Part shown: positions 56,553-64,000 of the stretch, piece after piece | Layout of the letters: each line of letters starts with the position of its first letter | Numbering within the stretch: the stretch's first letter is position 1 | DNA from: Bacillus thuringiensis | GTDB lineage: Bacteria; Bacillota; Bacilli; Bacillales; Bacillaceae_G | NCBI RefSeq assembly: GCF_022095615.2 | Contig: NZ_CP155559.1 | Coordinates: forward strand, 4,275,501 to 4,339,500 | DNA: 64,000 nt | Direction of reading: 5' to 3' | Position numbers and translations under genes: made by a program | The notes under the pieces: generated by a model | Told to the model about the DNA's origin: nothing | Database searches by the model: none | The model's input: only the letters and a program-made list of their open reading frames with translations

Positions 56553-56789
56553 CTACACAGGATTTTGCCAAACTTTATAGATTGCTCTCTCTTTTTTAAA
56601 GCTCACTTCCGTATGAACTGTAAAATCTTGATTTTGCGCTAGGAAAAACGAAAGAGCATACGCTATTTTATAATCTGGTGTTTCATATCCATCAAATACT
56701 CTCCCGTACATTTCATTCACGATTGAATCTGCCCATACTTCAGATTCTCTTATCGTTTCAAAAATAATGTCTTCTCGCTTCCACTTCAT
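56553..56789 (-). CDS. Conserved hypothetical protein, 78 aa
   Basis: ATG 56789 with AAAGGGGTGG about 9 nt upstream. A small soluble mixed alpha/beta protein (MKWKREDIIFETIRESEVWADS..., ...VSFKKERAIYKVWQNPV). I do not recognise the family. It lies alone between phoP and a small plus-strand gene. Confidence 0.65.
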   Translation of the reverse strand: MKWKREDIIFETIRESEVWADSIVNEMYGRVFDGYETPDYKIAYALSFFLAQNQDFTVHTEVSFKKERAIYKVWQNPV

Positions 56790-56878
56790 CTTAAAAAACC
56801 ACCCCTTTCATTGACTTCAATCACCAATAAATATATCATTAATTTAAATATATAAATAAATACGATTTGGAGGCTATT

Positions 56879-57010
56879 ATGCGGATATTACTACCTATTT
56901 TAACTTTATTAGCAACATGTTTCCTTACTTTTAATGTACCGAGCTGGGATACGATTACAACAGGTTGTTCAGAATTTGCTGAAGGGTTTAAAGAGGGATT
57001 CTTCAACTAA
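56879..57010 (+). CDS. Small secreted or membrane peptide, 43 aa
   Basis: ATG 56879 with GGAGG 5-6 nt upstream. The product starts MRILLPILTLLATCFLTFN, a signal-like hydrophobic helix, followed by a short tail (VPSWDTITTGCSEFAEGFKEGFFN). LATC could serve as a lipobox with Cys13; a second Cys is in the tail. The only plus-strand gene here, ended by the hairpin at 57012. I do not recognise it. Confidence 0.6.
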   Translation: MRILLPILTLLATCFLTFNVPSWDTITTGCSEFAEGFKEGFFN

Positions 57011-57011
57011 A

Positions 57012-57053
57012 AATAGCGCTAGCCCCCTTATAGAAAGGTATGCTAGCGCTATT
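57012..57053. terminator. Bidirectional terminator between the small peptide and MaoC-like genes
   Basis: A 12-bp AATAGCGCTAGC/GCTAGCGCTATT stem (57012-57023/57042-57053), with T-rich tails on both sides. Confidence 0.8.
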
Positions 57054-57067
57054 CATATTTTTACTTT

Positions 57068-57541
57068 TTAAAAATTATCTAATGCTTTTTCCATAATAGA
57101 AACTGATTTAAAAGGCGGCGTTACTGTTAAAGAACCCTTTACAACTGTTTCTCCTTTTTCATCATGAGCAGATACAAACATATCAATTGTATGCTCCTCC
57201 TCAGAAACAGCCACAACTTCAAAGTGGATTTGTAACGTTTCATAATGGTGAACATGCTTCACGAACGTAAGGTCCTTCCTAGTAATATGACTACCTGGAC
57301 CTGGTAAATATTTCGTAACTGCCGTTGTAATCATTCCAGTTAGCATAATGCTTGGTACAATCGGCTTTTCATACGGAGTTTGGGATGCGTAATCATGCTG
57401 AATATATAATGGATTGGCATCATTCGTTAACCCTAAATACAATAACAAATCTTTATCCTCAATTTTTTCAGTGATAGATAGTTTCTCTCCTACTGTAATT
57501 TCATCCATTTTACGACCAATTTGAACTTTTTTCTTTAACAT
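57068..57541 (-). CDS. MaoC-like hot-dog fold dehydratase
   Basis: 157 aa, ATG 57541 after GGAGGGGG. The single hot-dog domain shows the R-hydratase-like segment GLTNDANPLYIQHDYA, with Asp and His of the MaoC motif, and IVPSIMLTGMI. Members hydrate enoyl-CoA or bind acyl groups; the substrate is unknown. It lies between mdh and phoP, separated from each by terminators or promoters. Confidence 0.82.
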   Translation of the reverse strand: MLKKKVQIGRKMDEITVGEKLSITEKIEDKDLLLYLGLTNDANPLYIQHDYASQTPYEKPIVPSIMLTGMITTAVTKYLPGPGSHITRKDLTFVKHVHHYETLQIHFEVVAVSEEEHTIDMFVSAHDEKGETVVKGSLTVTPPFKSVSIMEKALDNF

Positions 57542-57711
57542 GTTACAACCCCCTCCGATTTTTTCACCTTATTATCCTACTAAAAGGGATACCTTATCCG
57601 AAATTTACTATGATGAGGGCAATATATAGTATAATTCTATAGTTTCATTATAGGATACACCAAATGATAGCGTTTTCATGTTATTTCAAAAAAACATTTC
57701 AATAAATAGTA

Positions 57712-57741
57712 GAAAAAGATTCGGGGCCCCGAATCTTTTTC
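57712..57741 (-). terminator. citZ-icd-mdh terminator
   Basis: A 30-bp perfect palindrome centred on GGGGCCCC, with AAAAAG/CTTTTT arms, 17 nt after mdh. Confidence 0.85.
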
Positions 57742-57757
57742 CGCTTATATTTAATTA

Positions 57758-58696
57758 TTAAACAAGAACTTTCATAACATTACGTACAGATTCTACAGAG
57801 CGATCTAACGCTTCTTTTTCATCTGCAAGAAGTTCTAATTCAATAATTTTTTCAATTCCATTACCACCTAGAATTACTGGTACCCCTAAGTAAAGGTCAC
57901 TATAACCGTATTCACCTTCAAGGTACGCAATAGCCGGTAATACACGGCGTTGATCTTTTAAGATTGCTTCTGTCATTTCAACTAAAGAAGCTGCTGGTGC
58001 GTAATATGCACTACCGTTTCCTAATAAGCCTACAATCTCGCCGCCACCTTTACGGGTACGTTCTACGATTGCTTCTAAACGCTCTTTCGGAATTAACGTC
58101 TCTAACGGAATGCCACCTGCATAAGAATAACGTACAAGAGGTACCATATCGTCACCGTGTCCACCAAGAACAAATCCTGTAATATCTTTCACAGAAAAGT
58201 TTAATTCTTGCGCGATGAATGTACGGAAACGAGCTGTATCTAATACGCCCGATTGACCGATAACACGCTCTTTCGGGAATCCTGCTTCTTTAAATACAGA
58301 ATATGTCATTGCATCAACTGGATTTGTTAATACAACAATAATCGCATTTGGTGAATGTTTTGCAATGTCGCGCGTAATACTTTTCATAATTTTAGAGTTT
58401 GTTGCTACTAAGTCATCACGGCTCATACCAGGCTTACGCGCAATACCTGCTGTAATAACGACAACGTCAGAATCAGCAGTATCTGCGTAATCAGATGTTC
58501 CAATAATGTTAGCATCAAAACCTTGTACTGGGCTCGCTTCTAACATATCTAACGCTTTCCCTTTTGTTGGATTTTCCAGTTGTGGAATGTCCACTAATAC
58601 AACATCCGCAAGTTCTTTTTGTGCTAATAAGAATGCTGTTGTTGCTCCTGTAAATCCTGCACCGATGACTGAGACTTTCTTGCGTTTGATTGTCAT
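57758..58696 (-). CDS. mdh: Malate dehydrogenase
   Basis: 312 aa, lactate-dehydrogenase-like MDH. NAD-binding [12 protein letters not shown]-loop VVLVDIP, substrate Arg residues in [10 protein letters not shown], and catalytic His in [10 protein letters not shown]. It interconverts malate and oxaloacetate. It lies 19 nt after icd in the citZ-icd-mdh group. Confidence 0.96.
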   Translation of the reverse strand: MTIKRKKVSVIGAGFTGATTAFLLAQKELADVVLVDIPQLENPTKGKALDMLEASPVQGFDANIIGTSDYADTADSDVVVITAGIARKPGMSRDDLVATNSKIMKSITRDIAKHSPNAIIVVLTNPVDAMTYSVFKEAGFPKERVIGQSGVLDTARFRTFIAQELNFSVKDITGFVLGGHGDDMVPLVRYSYAGGIPLETLIPKERLEAIVERTRKGGGEIVGLLGNGSAYYAPAASLVEMTEAILKDQRRVLPAIAYLEGEYGYSDLYLGVPVILGGNGIEKIIELELLADEKEALDRSVESVRNVMKVLV

Positions 58697-58715
58697 AATT
58701 TACCCCCCGCTTTAA

Positions 58716-60008
58716 TTATGCGTTTTTGATTATCGCTACATCCATGTTTTTAATAAGTTCATTAGCGAACTCAGAACATTTCACTTCTGTTGCACCTTCC
58801 ATTAAGCGTGCGAAATCATAAGTTACTACTTTTGAAGCAATTGTGTTCTCAACTGAAGCAGTTACTAATTTCGCAGCTTCGTTCCATCCTAGGTGCTCTA
58901 ATAATAATACACCAGAAAGAAGAACTGAAGATGGGTTTACTTTATCTAAACCTGCATATTTTGGAGCTGTACCGTGTGTAGCTTCAAAGATAGCATGTCC
59001 AGTCACATAGTTAATGTTTGCACCTGGTGCAATACCAATTCCACCTACTTGTGCAGCAAGTGCATCAGAGATGTAGTCTCCGTTTAAGTTCATTGTTGCA
59101 ACAACATCGAACTCACGTGGACGAGTTAAAATTTGTTGTAAGAAGATGTCTGCAATAGAATCTTTTACGATGATTTTTCCAGCCACTTCAGCGTCTGCCA
59201 TCGCTTTATTCGCTGCATCTTTACCATCTTTCTCAACGATACGGTCATATTCAGCCCAAGTAAATACTTTGTCGCCGAATTCTTGTTCCGCTACTTCGTA
59301 ACCCCAGTTTTTGAAAGCACCTTCTGTAAATTTCATAATGTTTCCTTTATGAACTAATGTAACAGAAGAACGTTTTTCGTTAATTGCATATTGAATTGCA
59401 GCACGAACAAGACGCTTTGTCCCTTCTTCTGAGATTGGTTTAATACCAATACCAGAAGTTTCTGGGAAGCGGATTTTATTAACACCCATTGCTTCTTTTA
59501 AGAAAGCAAGAACTTTTTCTGCTTCTGGAGATCCTTGTGCATATTCAATTCCAGCATAAATGTCTTCTGTATTCTCACGGAAAATAACCATATCAGTATC
59601 TTCCGGACGTTTTACAGGTGATGGAACACCATCAAAATAACGCACTGGACGTAGACATACATATAAATCTAATTCTTGACGAAGTGCTACGTTTAGAGAA
59701 CGAATACCACCGCCAACTGGAGTTGTAAGTGGACCTTTAATCGCGATTAAATATTCACGGATTAAATTTAAAGTTTCTTCTGGTAACCACTCGCCTGTTT
59801 GGTTGAATGCTTTTTCCCCTGCAAGCACTTCTTTCCAAACGATTTTCTTCTCACCATCATAAGCTTTTTCAACTGCTGCTTCTAGTACACGAGATGCAGC
59901 TGCCCAAATATCAGGACCAATTCCATCTCCTTCGATAAATGGAATAATCGGATTGTTTGGTACATTCATAACACCATTAGTTACAGTAATTTTTTCACCT
60001 GTCGTCAA
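58716..60008 (-). CDS. icd: Isocitrate dehydrogenase (NADP)
   Basis: 430 aa from TTG 60008, 8 nt after GGGGG; the upstream ATG at 60023 lies before the ribosome site. It contains [11 protein letters not shown], the substrate loop [13 protein letters not shown] with the Ser that is phosphorylated in E. coli, and [16 protein letters not shown]. It converts isocitrate to 2-oxoglutarate. Between citZ (145-nt gap) and mdh. Confidence 0.96.
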   Translation of the reverse strand: MTTGEKITVTNGVMNVPNNPIIPFIEGDGIGPDIWAAASRVLEAAVEKAYDGEKKIVWKEVLAGEKAFNQTGEWLPEETLNLIREYLIAIKGPLTTPVGGGIRSLNVALRQELDLYVCLRPVRYFDGVPSPVKRPEDTDMVIFRENTEDIYAGIEYAQGSPEAEKVLAFLKEAMGVNKIRFPETSGIGIKPISEEGTKRLVRAAIQYAINEKRSSVTLVHKGNIMKFTEGAFKNWGYEVAEQEFGDKVFTWAEYDRIVEKDGKDAANKAMADAEVAGKIIVKDSIADIFLQQILTRPREFDVVATMNLNGDYISDALAAQVGGIGIAPGANINYVTGHAIFEATHGTAPKYAGLDKVNPSSVLLSGVLLLEHLGWNEAAKLVTASVENTIASKVVTYDFARLMEGATEVKCSEFANELIKNMDVAIIKNA

Positions 60009-60045
60009 TGTGATAACCCCCATGTTTGAAATTTCATATGTATGA

Positions 60046-60069
60046 AACTGAGGGAATAACCCCTCAGTT
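60046..60069 (-). other. Hairpin between citZ and icd
   Basis: A 9-bp AACTGAGGG/CCCTCAGTT stem with 6-nt loop, ~38 nt before the icd start, without a U tract. It is likely a processing or partial termination point between citZ and icd. Confidence 0.6.
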
Positions 60070-60168
60070 CAAACCGTTATTCAAATTAAAATATTCTAAT
60101 CATTACGTCTTCCCGAAAAAATCAGACTTTTGAAAGCGTATTTTCACTATCAAAATAGTGTTTTTCGC

Positions 60169-61284
60169 TTATCGTTGTGCAATTGGAACGTACACTTGAT
60201 GTGTTGGTCCATTATAATCAGCACGCGGACGGATTAAACGGTTGTTTTCATATTGTTCTAGAATATGAGCTAACCAGCCTGACATACGGCTAATTGCAAA
60301 AATAGGTGTAAATAAGTCATGGTCAATTCCTAAGCAATGGTATACAGAAGCTGAATAGAAATCAACATTTGGTGGAAGACCTTTTTCTTTTGTTACAATG
60401 TCTTCAATTTTGATAGACATATTATACCATTTGTCTTCTCCTAAAAGCACGCATAATCTCTTAGACATTTCGCGTAAATGTTTTGCACGCGGATCGCCCT
60501 GCTCATATACACGGTGGCCAAAGCCCATGATTTTTACTTTATTTTGAAGAGCATTATGAATATATGATTCTACATTTTCTTCTTCGCCAATTTCAGTTAA
60601 CATCTTCATTACATTTTCATTTGCCCCGCCGTGAAGAGGACCTTTTAACGCACCGATTGCTGCTGTAATACCAGAATATACATCTGAAAGTGTAGCTACA
60701 CAAACGCGTGCAGTAAATGTAGAAGCGTTTAATTCATGATCTGCGTGAAGTACAAGCGCCTTATCAAAAGCTTCAATTTCAACCTCATTTGGCTCGCGAT
60801 CATTTAACATGTACAAGAAGTTTGCAGCTAATGATAAATCGTTTCTAGGCTCAACAACATCTAAACCTTTACGAATTCTTGCATAAGCAGCAACTAAAGT
60901 TCCCACTTGAGCCTGCAATTTAACCGCTTTCAAATAATTGGAGTTTTCATCCATATTTTCAGCGCTCTCATCGTATAATGATAGCATGGAAATTGCAGTT
61001 CGTAAAACAGACATCGGATGTGCGATTTTTAAATCTACTTGTTTCAAATATGTTAAAATCTCACCTGGAACTTTATAGTATTCCGATACAGTTTCTTTAA
61101 ATTTCGCTAGTTCTTGTTCATTAGGAAGCTTGCGATGCCATAATAAGTACACTACTTCTTCAAATGTAGCATTCTCAGCTAAATCATCAATATTATACCC
61201 AACATAAGTTAATGTATCATCAATAATAGAGCTCACAGATGATGTTGTTGCTACTACCCCTTCTAAACCTCGAATAACAGTCAT
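60169..61284 (-). CDS. citZ: Citrate synthase
   Basis: 371 aa from ATG 61284, 6 nt after GGAGAG. Catalytic residues lie in HGGANE, GFGHRVYEQGDPRA and the C-terminal FYSASVYHCLG (Asp of VDFYS). It condenses acetyl-CoA with oxaloacetate. First gene of citZ-icd-mdh, behind a large palindrome that encloses a -10 element. Confidence 0.96.
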   Translation of the reverse strand: MTVIRGLEGVVATTSSVSSIIDDTLTYVGYNIDDLAENATFEEVVYLLWHRKLPNEQELAKFKETVSEYYKVPGEILTYLKQVDLKIAHPMSVLRTAISMLSLYDESAENMDENSNYLKAVKLQAQVGTLVAAYARIRKGLDVVEPRNDLSLAANFLYMLNDREPNEVEIEAFDKALVLHADHELNASTFTARVCVATLSDVYSGITAAIGALKGPLHGGANENVMKMLTEIGEEENVESYIHNALQNKVKIMGFGHRVYEQGDPRAKHLREMSKRLCVLLGEDKWYNMSIKIEDIVTKEKGLPPNVDFYSASVYHCLGIDHDLFTPIFAISRMSGWLAHILEQYENNRLIRPRADYNGPTHQVYVPIAQR

Positions 61285-61451
61285 GACATTCTCTCCTTTT
61301 CCTGAAAATTCTCCCAACCTTGCTCCTTATATCTATTTGCTCCCCTTTTGAATTATGAACGCCCGTTCACTCTTTAGGCAAGCAAAATGCACGATCATGC
61401 AAATTTGTTGCGATGTTCCCCTCTTATGTCCATTGTCTACATGGAAAGCAT

Positions 61452-61483
61452 GAGCGTGAATGTCTCCCCGAATCCTCACGCTC
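61452..61483 (-). other. Hairpin in the citZ leader
   Basis: An 8-bp GAGCGTGA/TCACGCTC stem with 16-nt loop. Nearby TGCACGATCATGCA (61389-61402) is an imperfect palindrome. The 61285-61528 stretch has no gene. Confidence 0.5.
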
Positions 61484-61528
61484 AAAACAACAAGTTAGTG
61501 AGGAAAAATAATTCCGAAGAGTTTTATG

Positions 61529-61581
61529 ATAAAAACAACATAAAACAATATCATTATAAAATTGTTTTATGTTGTTTTTAT
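61529..61581 (-). promoter_or_regulatory. 21-bp perfect inverted repeat enclosing a TATAAT upstream of citZ
   Basis: Arms 61529-61549 and 61561-61581 are perfectly complementary with an 11-bp loop. The loop reads TATAAT on the citZ strand (61553-61558). It could be an operator over the citZ promoter, or an AT-rich terminator-like structure. Confidence 0.5.
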
Positions 61582-61703
61582 TTTATCTGGTGTAAAGTCT
61601 CTGCTGTTATGTAACTTTTCAAAGTTTCTAATCCTATTATAAACAATTATCTGACTTTTGTGAACAGAAAGAATTCAAAAATTTTATATTACTATAAAAT
61701 TTC

Positions 61704-62165
61704 TTATTTAAACATCTGTATAATACTCATAACTGCATAGGCAATTCCAGCCCCAATTAATGGACCTACAGCAACTCCATTAAATAAAGCAACCGCTATA
61801 ATTGTCCCGAAAACGAGCGCAGTTGTAATATGAGGATCCGTCGTCAATAATTGTACGCCGCCTTTCGCTAGCAAAGCAACCGCTACCCCTGAAGCTAAAG
61901 CAATCCATGCATAATACGATTTCGCTGCTTCTCCAAGTTGTTTAAAACCTATTTCCCCCGTCGCAATCGGTACGAGTACTGCTATTGTAATAACCGTAAC
62001 ACCAAGGTTAATCCCTTTCGTTTGTAGATAAGGAAAGACTTTATCTCCTAGAAACGTAAATTTCAATAAAAATAACACACCAATAGCTACAGTAAGCGAT
62101 TGGTTTTTCGCAATAAGTCCTATAATAAGTAGTATGAATAAAAATAACGTTGACTGACTAATCAT
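61704..62165 (-). CDS. ytwI: DUF441/UPF0756 membrane protein (YtwI-like)
   Basis: 153 aa, ATG after AAAGGAAG. Four membrane helices with the segments FLGDKVFPYLQTKGINLGVTVITIAVLVPIATG and GPLIGAGIAYA found in the DUF441 family. Function unknown. Position between citZ and ytvI matches ytwI of B. subtilis. Confidence 0.88.
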   Translation of the reverse strand: MISQSTLFLFILLIIGLIAKNQSLTVAIGVLFLLKFTFLGDKVFPYLQTKGINLGVTVITIAVLVPIATGEIGFKQLGEAAKSYYAWIALASGVAVALLAKGGVQLLTTDPHITTALVFGTIIAVALFNGVAVGPLIGAGIAYAVMSIIQMFK

Positions 62166-62586
62166 GTTTGCACTTCCTTTCTGAAAATAATGAACTCATT
62201 TCCAAACAAAAATACCTTTAAACCTATCGTTATACATGCTATATCGATGTATATTCCACAATAATCACTTCATTTTTTACATATTTTAAAATGACAAACT
62301 GAGACTTTCATCATCAAAAATTTAAGCATGTATACATTTTTAAAAACGGTCGTCTCTCCTTTCTTTTCTAATAAGAAACAGGTAAAATAAAAAGAAGAGA
62401 AAATGAAGTTTTTACCATATAGTAGAAGCATCAACACCAAGCTTTTCCGGTCACTCATATACTGAAAAAGCAGGAAAAATCCATCATTCCACTATAACAT
62501 AAAGTGAAACTTTAATCAGTGGCGGCACACTCGTTATAAGTTGAACGAATTAGGATAATCCAAATTGGAATGGGAGGTATACATCT
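62166..62586. other. Gap between ytwI and ytvI, no gene seen
   Basis: A 420-bp AT-rich divergent spacer that must hold promoters for both genes. A 62-codon minus frame lies at 62270-62458 but has no ribosome site. I find no hairpin or repeat of note. Confidence 0.5.
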
Positions 62587-63705
62587 TTGAACCGAAACTT
62601 ACTATATATGATATTGCGACTCATATTTGTCATTGTAGCAACGGTAGCCGGGTTCTATGCATTACTATATATGTCAGGACTTATCTACCCTTTTATTATC
62701 GCTTTCGCATTTGCTTATTTAATTAATCCCGTCGTCAATTTCCTTAATCAAAAACTACAATTTCCTCGCGCACTAGCCGTGCTCGTTAGCTTAATTCTCG
62801 TATTCGGAGCTATCGTTGGGCTCGTTACATACCTTGTAACAGAAGCAATATCTGCCACAACATACTTACTACAACTTGTTACAGTAAAGTTTCCAGATAT
62901 CGTGAAATTCGCAGAGCAATTTGCACTTAATCATATTATGCCTCTCTATGATGATTTAATTTCTAAATTTAATCATCTTGGGGAACCACAGCGCTATACG
63001 ATTACACAAAACATTCAAAACTTAGGAACCGAAGCAACGACACAAATGAAAGAACTTTTAACTGCTATTATAAGCGGGTTAACAAATTTCATTAGTGCAT
63101 TACCAACAACTTTAACTGTTCTTGTATTCGTTTTATTAGCCACTTTCTTCATTAGTTACGATTGGCACCGTCTTGCTCAGAAAGTAAGAAAATTTTTGCC
63201 CAATCGTGTTCATGGCTATGGAAAAACTATTTTTGTCGATTTAAGAAAAGCTTTATTTGGTTTTGTTAAAGCGCAACTTACACTCGTATCTATGACAACT
63301 GTTATTGTACTAATCGGACTGTTAATATTACGTGTACCATACGCCATTACTATCGCGATTATTACAGGGGTTGTAGATTTACTCCCATACCTAGGAACAG
63401 GCGCCGTCTTCGTCCCTTGGGTTATATACGTATTTTTCACTGGCGACACTGCTTTCGCCATCGGTCTTCTCATCTTATACATCGTCGTGATTGTCCAAAG
63501 ACAAATTATGGAGCCTAAAGTACTTTCATCTAATATCGGCCTCGATCCATTAGCAACACTGATCGCTCTATTTGTCGGCTTTAAGCTTTTTGGCTTTTTA
63601 GGATTAATCATCGGTCCGGTCACCTTAGTACTACTTAATACATTGCACAAAGCTCGTGTATTCCATGATTTGTGGAAATATATTAAAGGCTCACCTTCAA
63701 AATAA
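62587..63705 (+). CDS. ytvI: Sporulation membrane protein YtvI (AI-2E transporter superfamily)
   Basis: 372 aa from TTG 62587, 9 nt after GGGAGG. About eight membrane helices with the family's long amphipathic middle part and the conserved VVDLLPYLGTGAVFVPW and QRQIMEPKVLSSNIGLDPL segments. In B. subtilis YtvI is expressed during sporulation; transport substrate unknown. Followed by two hairpins. Confidence 0.9.
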   Translation: MNRNLLYMILRLIFVIVATVAGFYALLYMSGLIYPFIIAFAFAYLINPVVNFLNQKLQFPRALAVLVSLILVFGAIVGLVTYLVTEAISATTYLLQLVTVKFPDIVKFAEQFALNHIMPLYDDLISKFNHLGEPQRYTITQNIQNLGTEATTQMKELLTAIISGLTNFISALPTTLTVLVFVLLATFFISYDWHRLAQKVRKFLPNRVHGYGKTIFVDLRKALFGFVKAQLTLVSMTTVIVLIGLLILRVPYAITIAIITGVVDLLPYLGTGAVFVPWVIYVFFTGDTAFAIGLLILYIVVIVQRQIMEPKVLSSNIGLDPLATLIALFVGFKLFGFLGLIIGPVTLVLLNTLHKARVFHDLWKYIKGSPSK

Positions 63706-63742
63706 TAGTTTCTAATTCATATACAACAAAAAACTTACATGT

Positions 63743-63767
63743 AATCAGTGGGAATTTCCCACTGATT
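63743..63767 (+). other. Hairpin after ytvI
   Basis: An 11-bp AATCAGTGGGA/TCCCACTGATT stem without a clear U tract; a weak terminator at most. Confidence 0.55.
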
Positions 63768-63802
63768 ATTCCTTGTACTTATTTTTCATACTCATTACAT
63801 CC

Positions 63803-63846
63803 AACAAGAGAATTGCACCCAAAAAGGATCATTCTCTTGTTTTTTG
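63803..63846 (+). terminator. Terminator downstream of ytvI
   Basis: A 10-bp ACAAGAGAAT/ATTCTCTTGT stem (63803-63812/63831-63840) followed by TTTTTG. From 63847 to the window end no gene can be supported. Confidence 0.75.
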
Positions 63847-64000
63847 TATAAAAAACGCATATCTCGAGGTCTTTTTACATATTTATTCTTTTATTTTTAT
63901 AATTATTACTTACATTTATTACTTTTTATGTAAATGAATAAATATGCAAAATAGCACAGAATGAGGCTTAAACTAACAATTTCTCTGCTCGTATCTAACT

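Noticed and set aside
61387..61614. A 75-codon plus-strand frame upstream of citZ
   Set aside because: It runs through the large inverted repeat and leader hairpin of citZ; no ribosome site and no recognisable product.
62270..62458. A 62-codon minus-strand frame in the ytwI-ytvI gap
   Set aside because: No ribosome site, odd composition, and it would occupy the promoter spacer of two divergent genes.
63216..63650. A 144-codon minus-strand frame opposite ytvI
   Set aside because: Shadow of a well-supported membrane protein gene.

Overview
The window reads as chromosomal DNA of a Bacillus cereus group organism (B. cereus, B. thuringiensis, B. anthracis or a close relative). The evidence is low G+C, AGGAGG-type ribosome binding sites, many TTG starts, spore genes (sspI, ytxC, ytaF, ytvI), and an isd haem locus of the B. 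anthracis type with isdX1/isdX2 haemophores and srtB. Gene order follows the Bacillus core from mutS2-polX-zapA through pheST, rplT-infC-thrS, dnaI-dnaB-nrdR-speD-gapB-coaE and polA-phoR-phoP to mdh-icd-citZ. The species is not decided here. I see no prophage, CRISPR array, rRNA or tRNA.

Layout. 1-2.8 kb: left-edge RNA methyltransferase (cut by the window) and a CPA1 antiporter. 3.0-11.6 kb: iron-regulated isd haem-uptake locus (isdC-isdX1-isdX2-isdE-permease-ATPase-srtB, with isdG divergent from the antiporter and convergent with srtB) and four Fur boxes. 11.8-13.5 kb: brnQ under a T-box leader. 13.6-21.4 kb: pseudouridine synthase, mutS2, polX, cvpA, zapA, rnhC and small genes. 21.5-27.9 kb: asnS and pheST, each with its own T-box, and a SpoU-type methylase. 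28-31.7 kb: a B. cereus-group accessory stretch with sspI, an HD protein, two CPBP proteases plus the remnant of a third, and three tiny membrane proteins. 31.7-36.7 kb: an EmrAB-like efflux pair with a divergent TetR regulator, an M42 peptidase and a dUTPase. 37-45 kb: translation and replication genes. 45.4-53.6 kb: speD, gapB, coaE, a solo TnpB element, ytaF, mutM, polA. 53.9-63.7 kb: phoPR, small genes, a MaoC-like protein, the TCA genes mdh-icd-citZ, a DUF441 protein and ytvI.

How the parts work together. IsdX1 and IsdX2 are secreted NEAT proteins that take haem from host haemoproteins. IsdC, fixed to the wall by SrtB at NPKTG, passes haem to the IsdE lipoprotein and its ABC permease, and IsdG opens the ring to release iron. 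Four T-box leaders sense uncharged tRNA for Thr (brnQ and thrS), Asn (asnS) and Phe (pheST). infC-rpmI-rplT has an attenuating leader and an AUU start. gapB carries a CcpN-type operator.

Most worth a second look: a threonine-type T-box on the branched-chain transporter gene brnQ, nearly a copy of the thrS leader; a speD leader whose seven-base anti-Shine-Dalgarno element could hide the ribosome site; an IsdX2 with six NEAT domains, apparently through duplication of the YxxxH-type module; an intact TnpB without TnpA between coaE and ytaF; an intrinsic terminator inside the polA leader below three 11-bp-phased PhoP-like boxes; a 32-bp perfect palindrome over a CPBP promoter; and a CPBP paralogue whose start codon position reads ATA.
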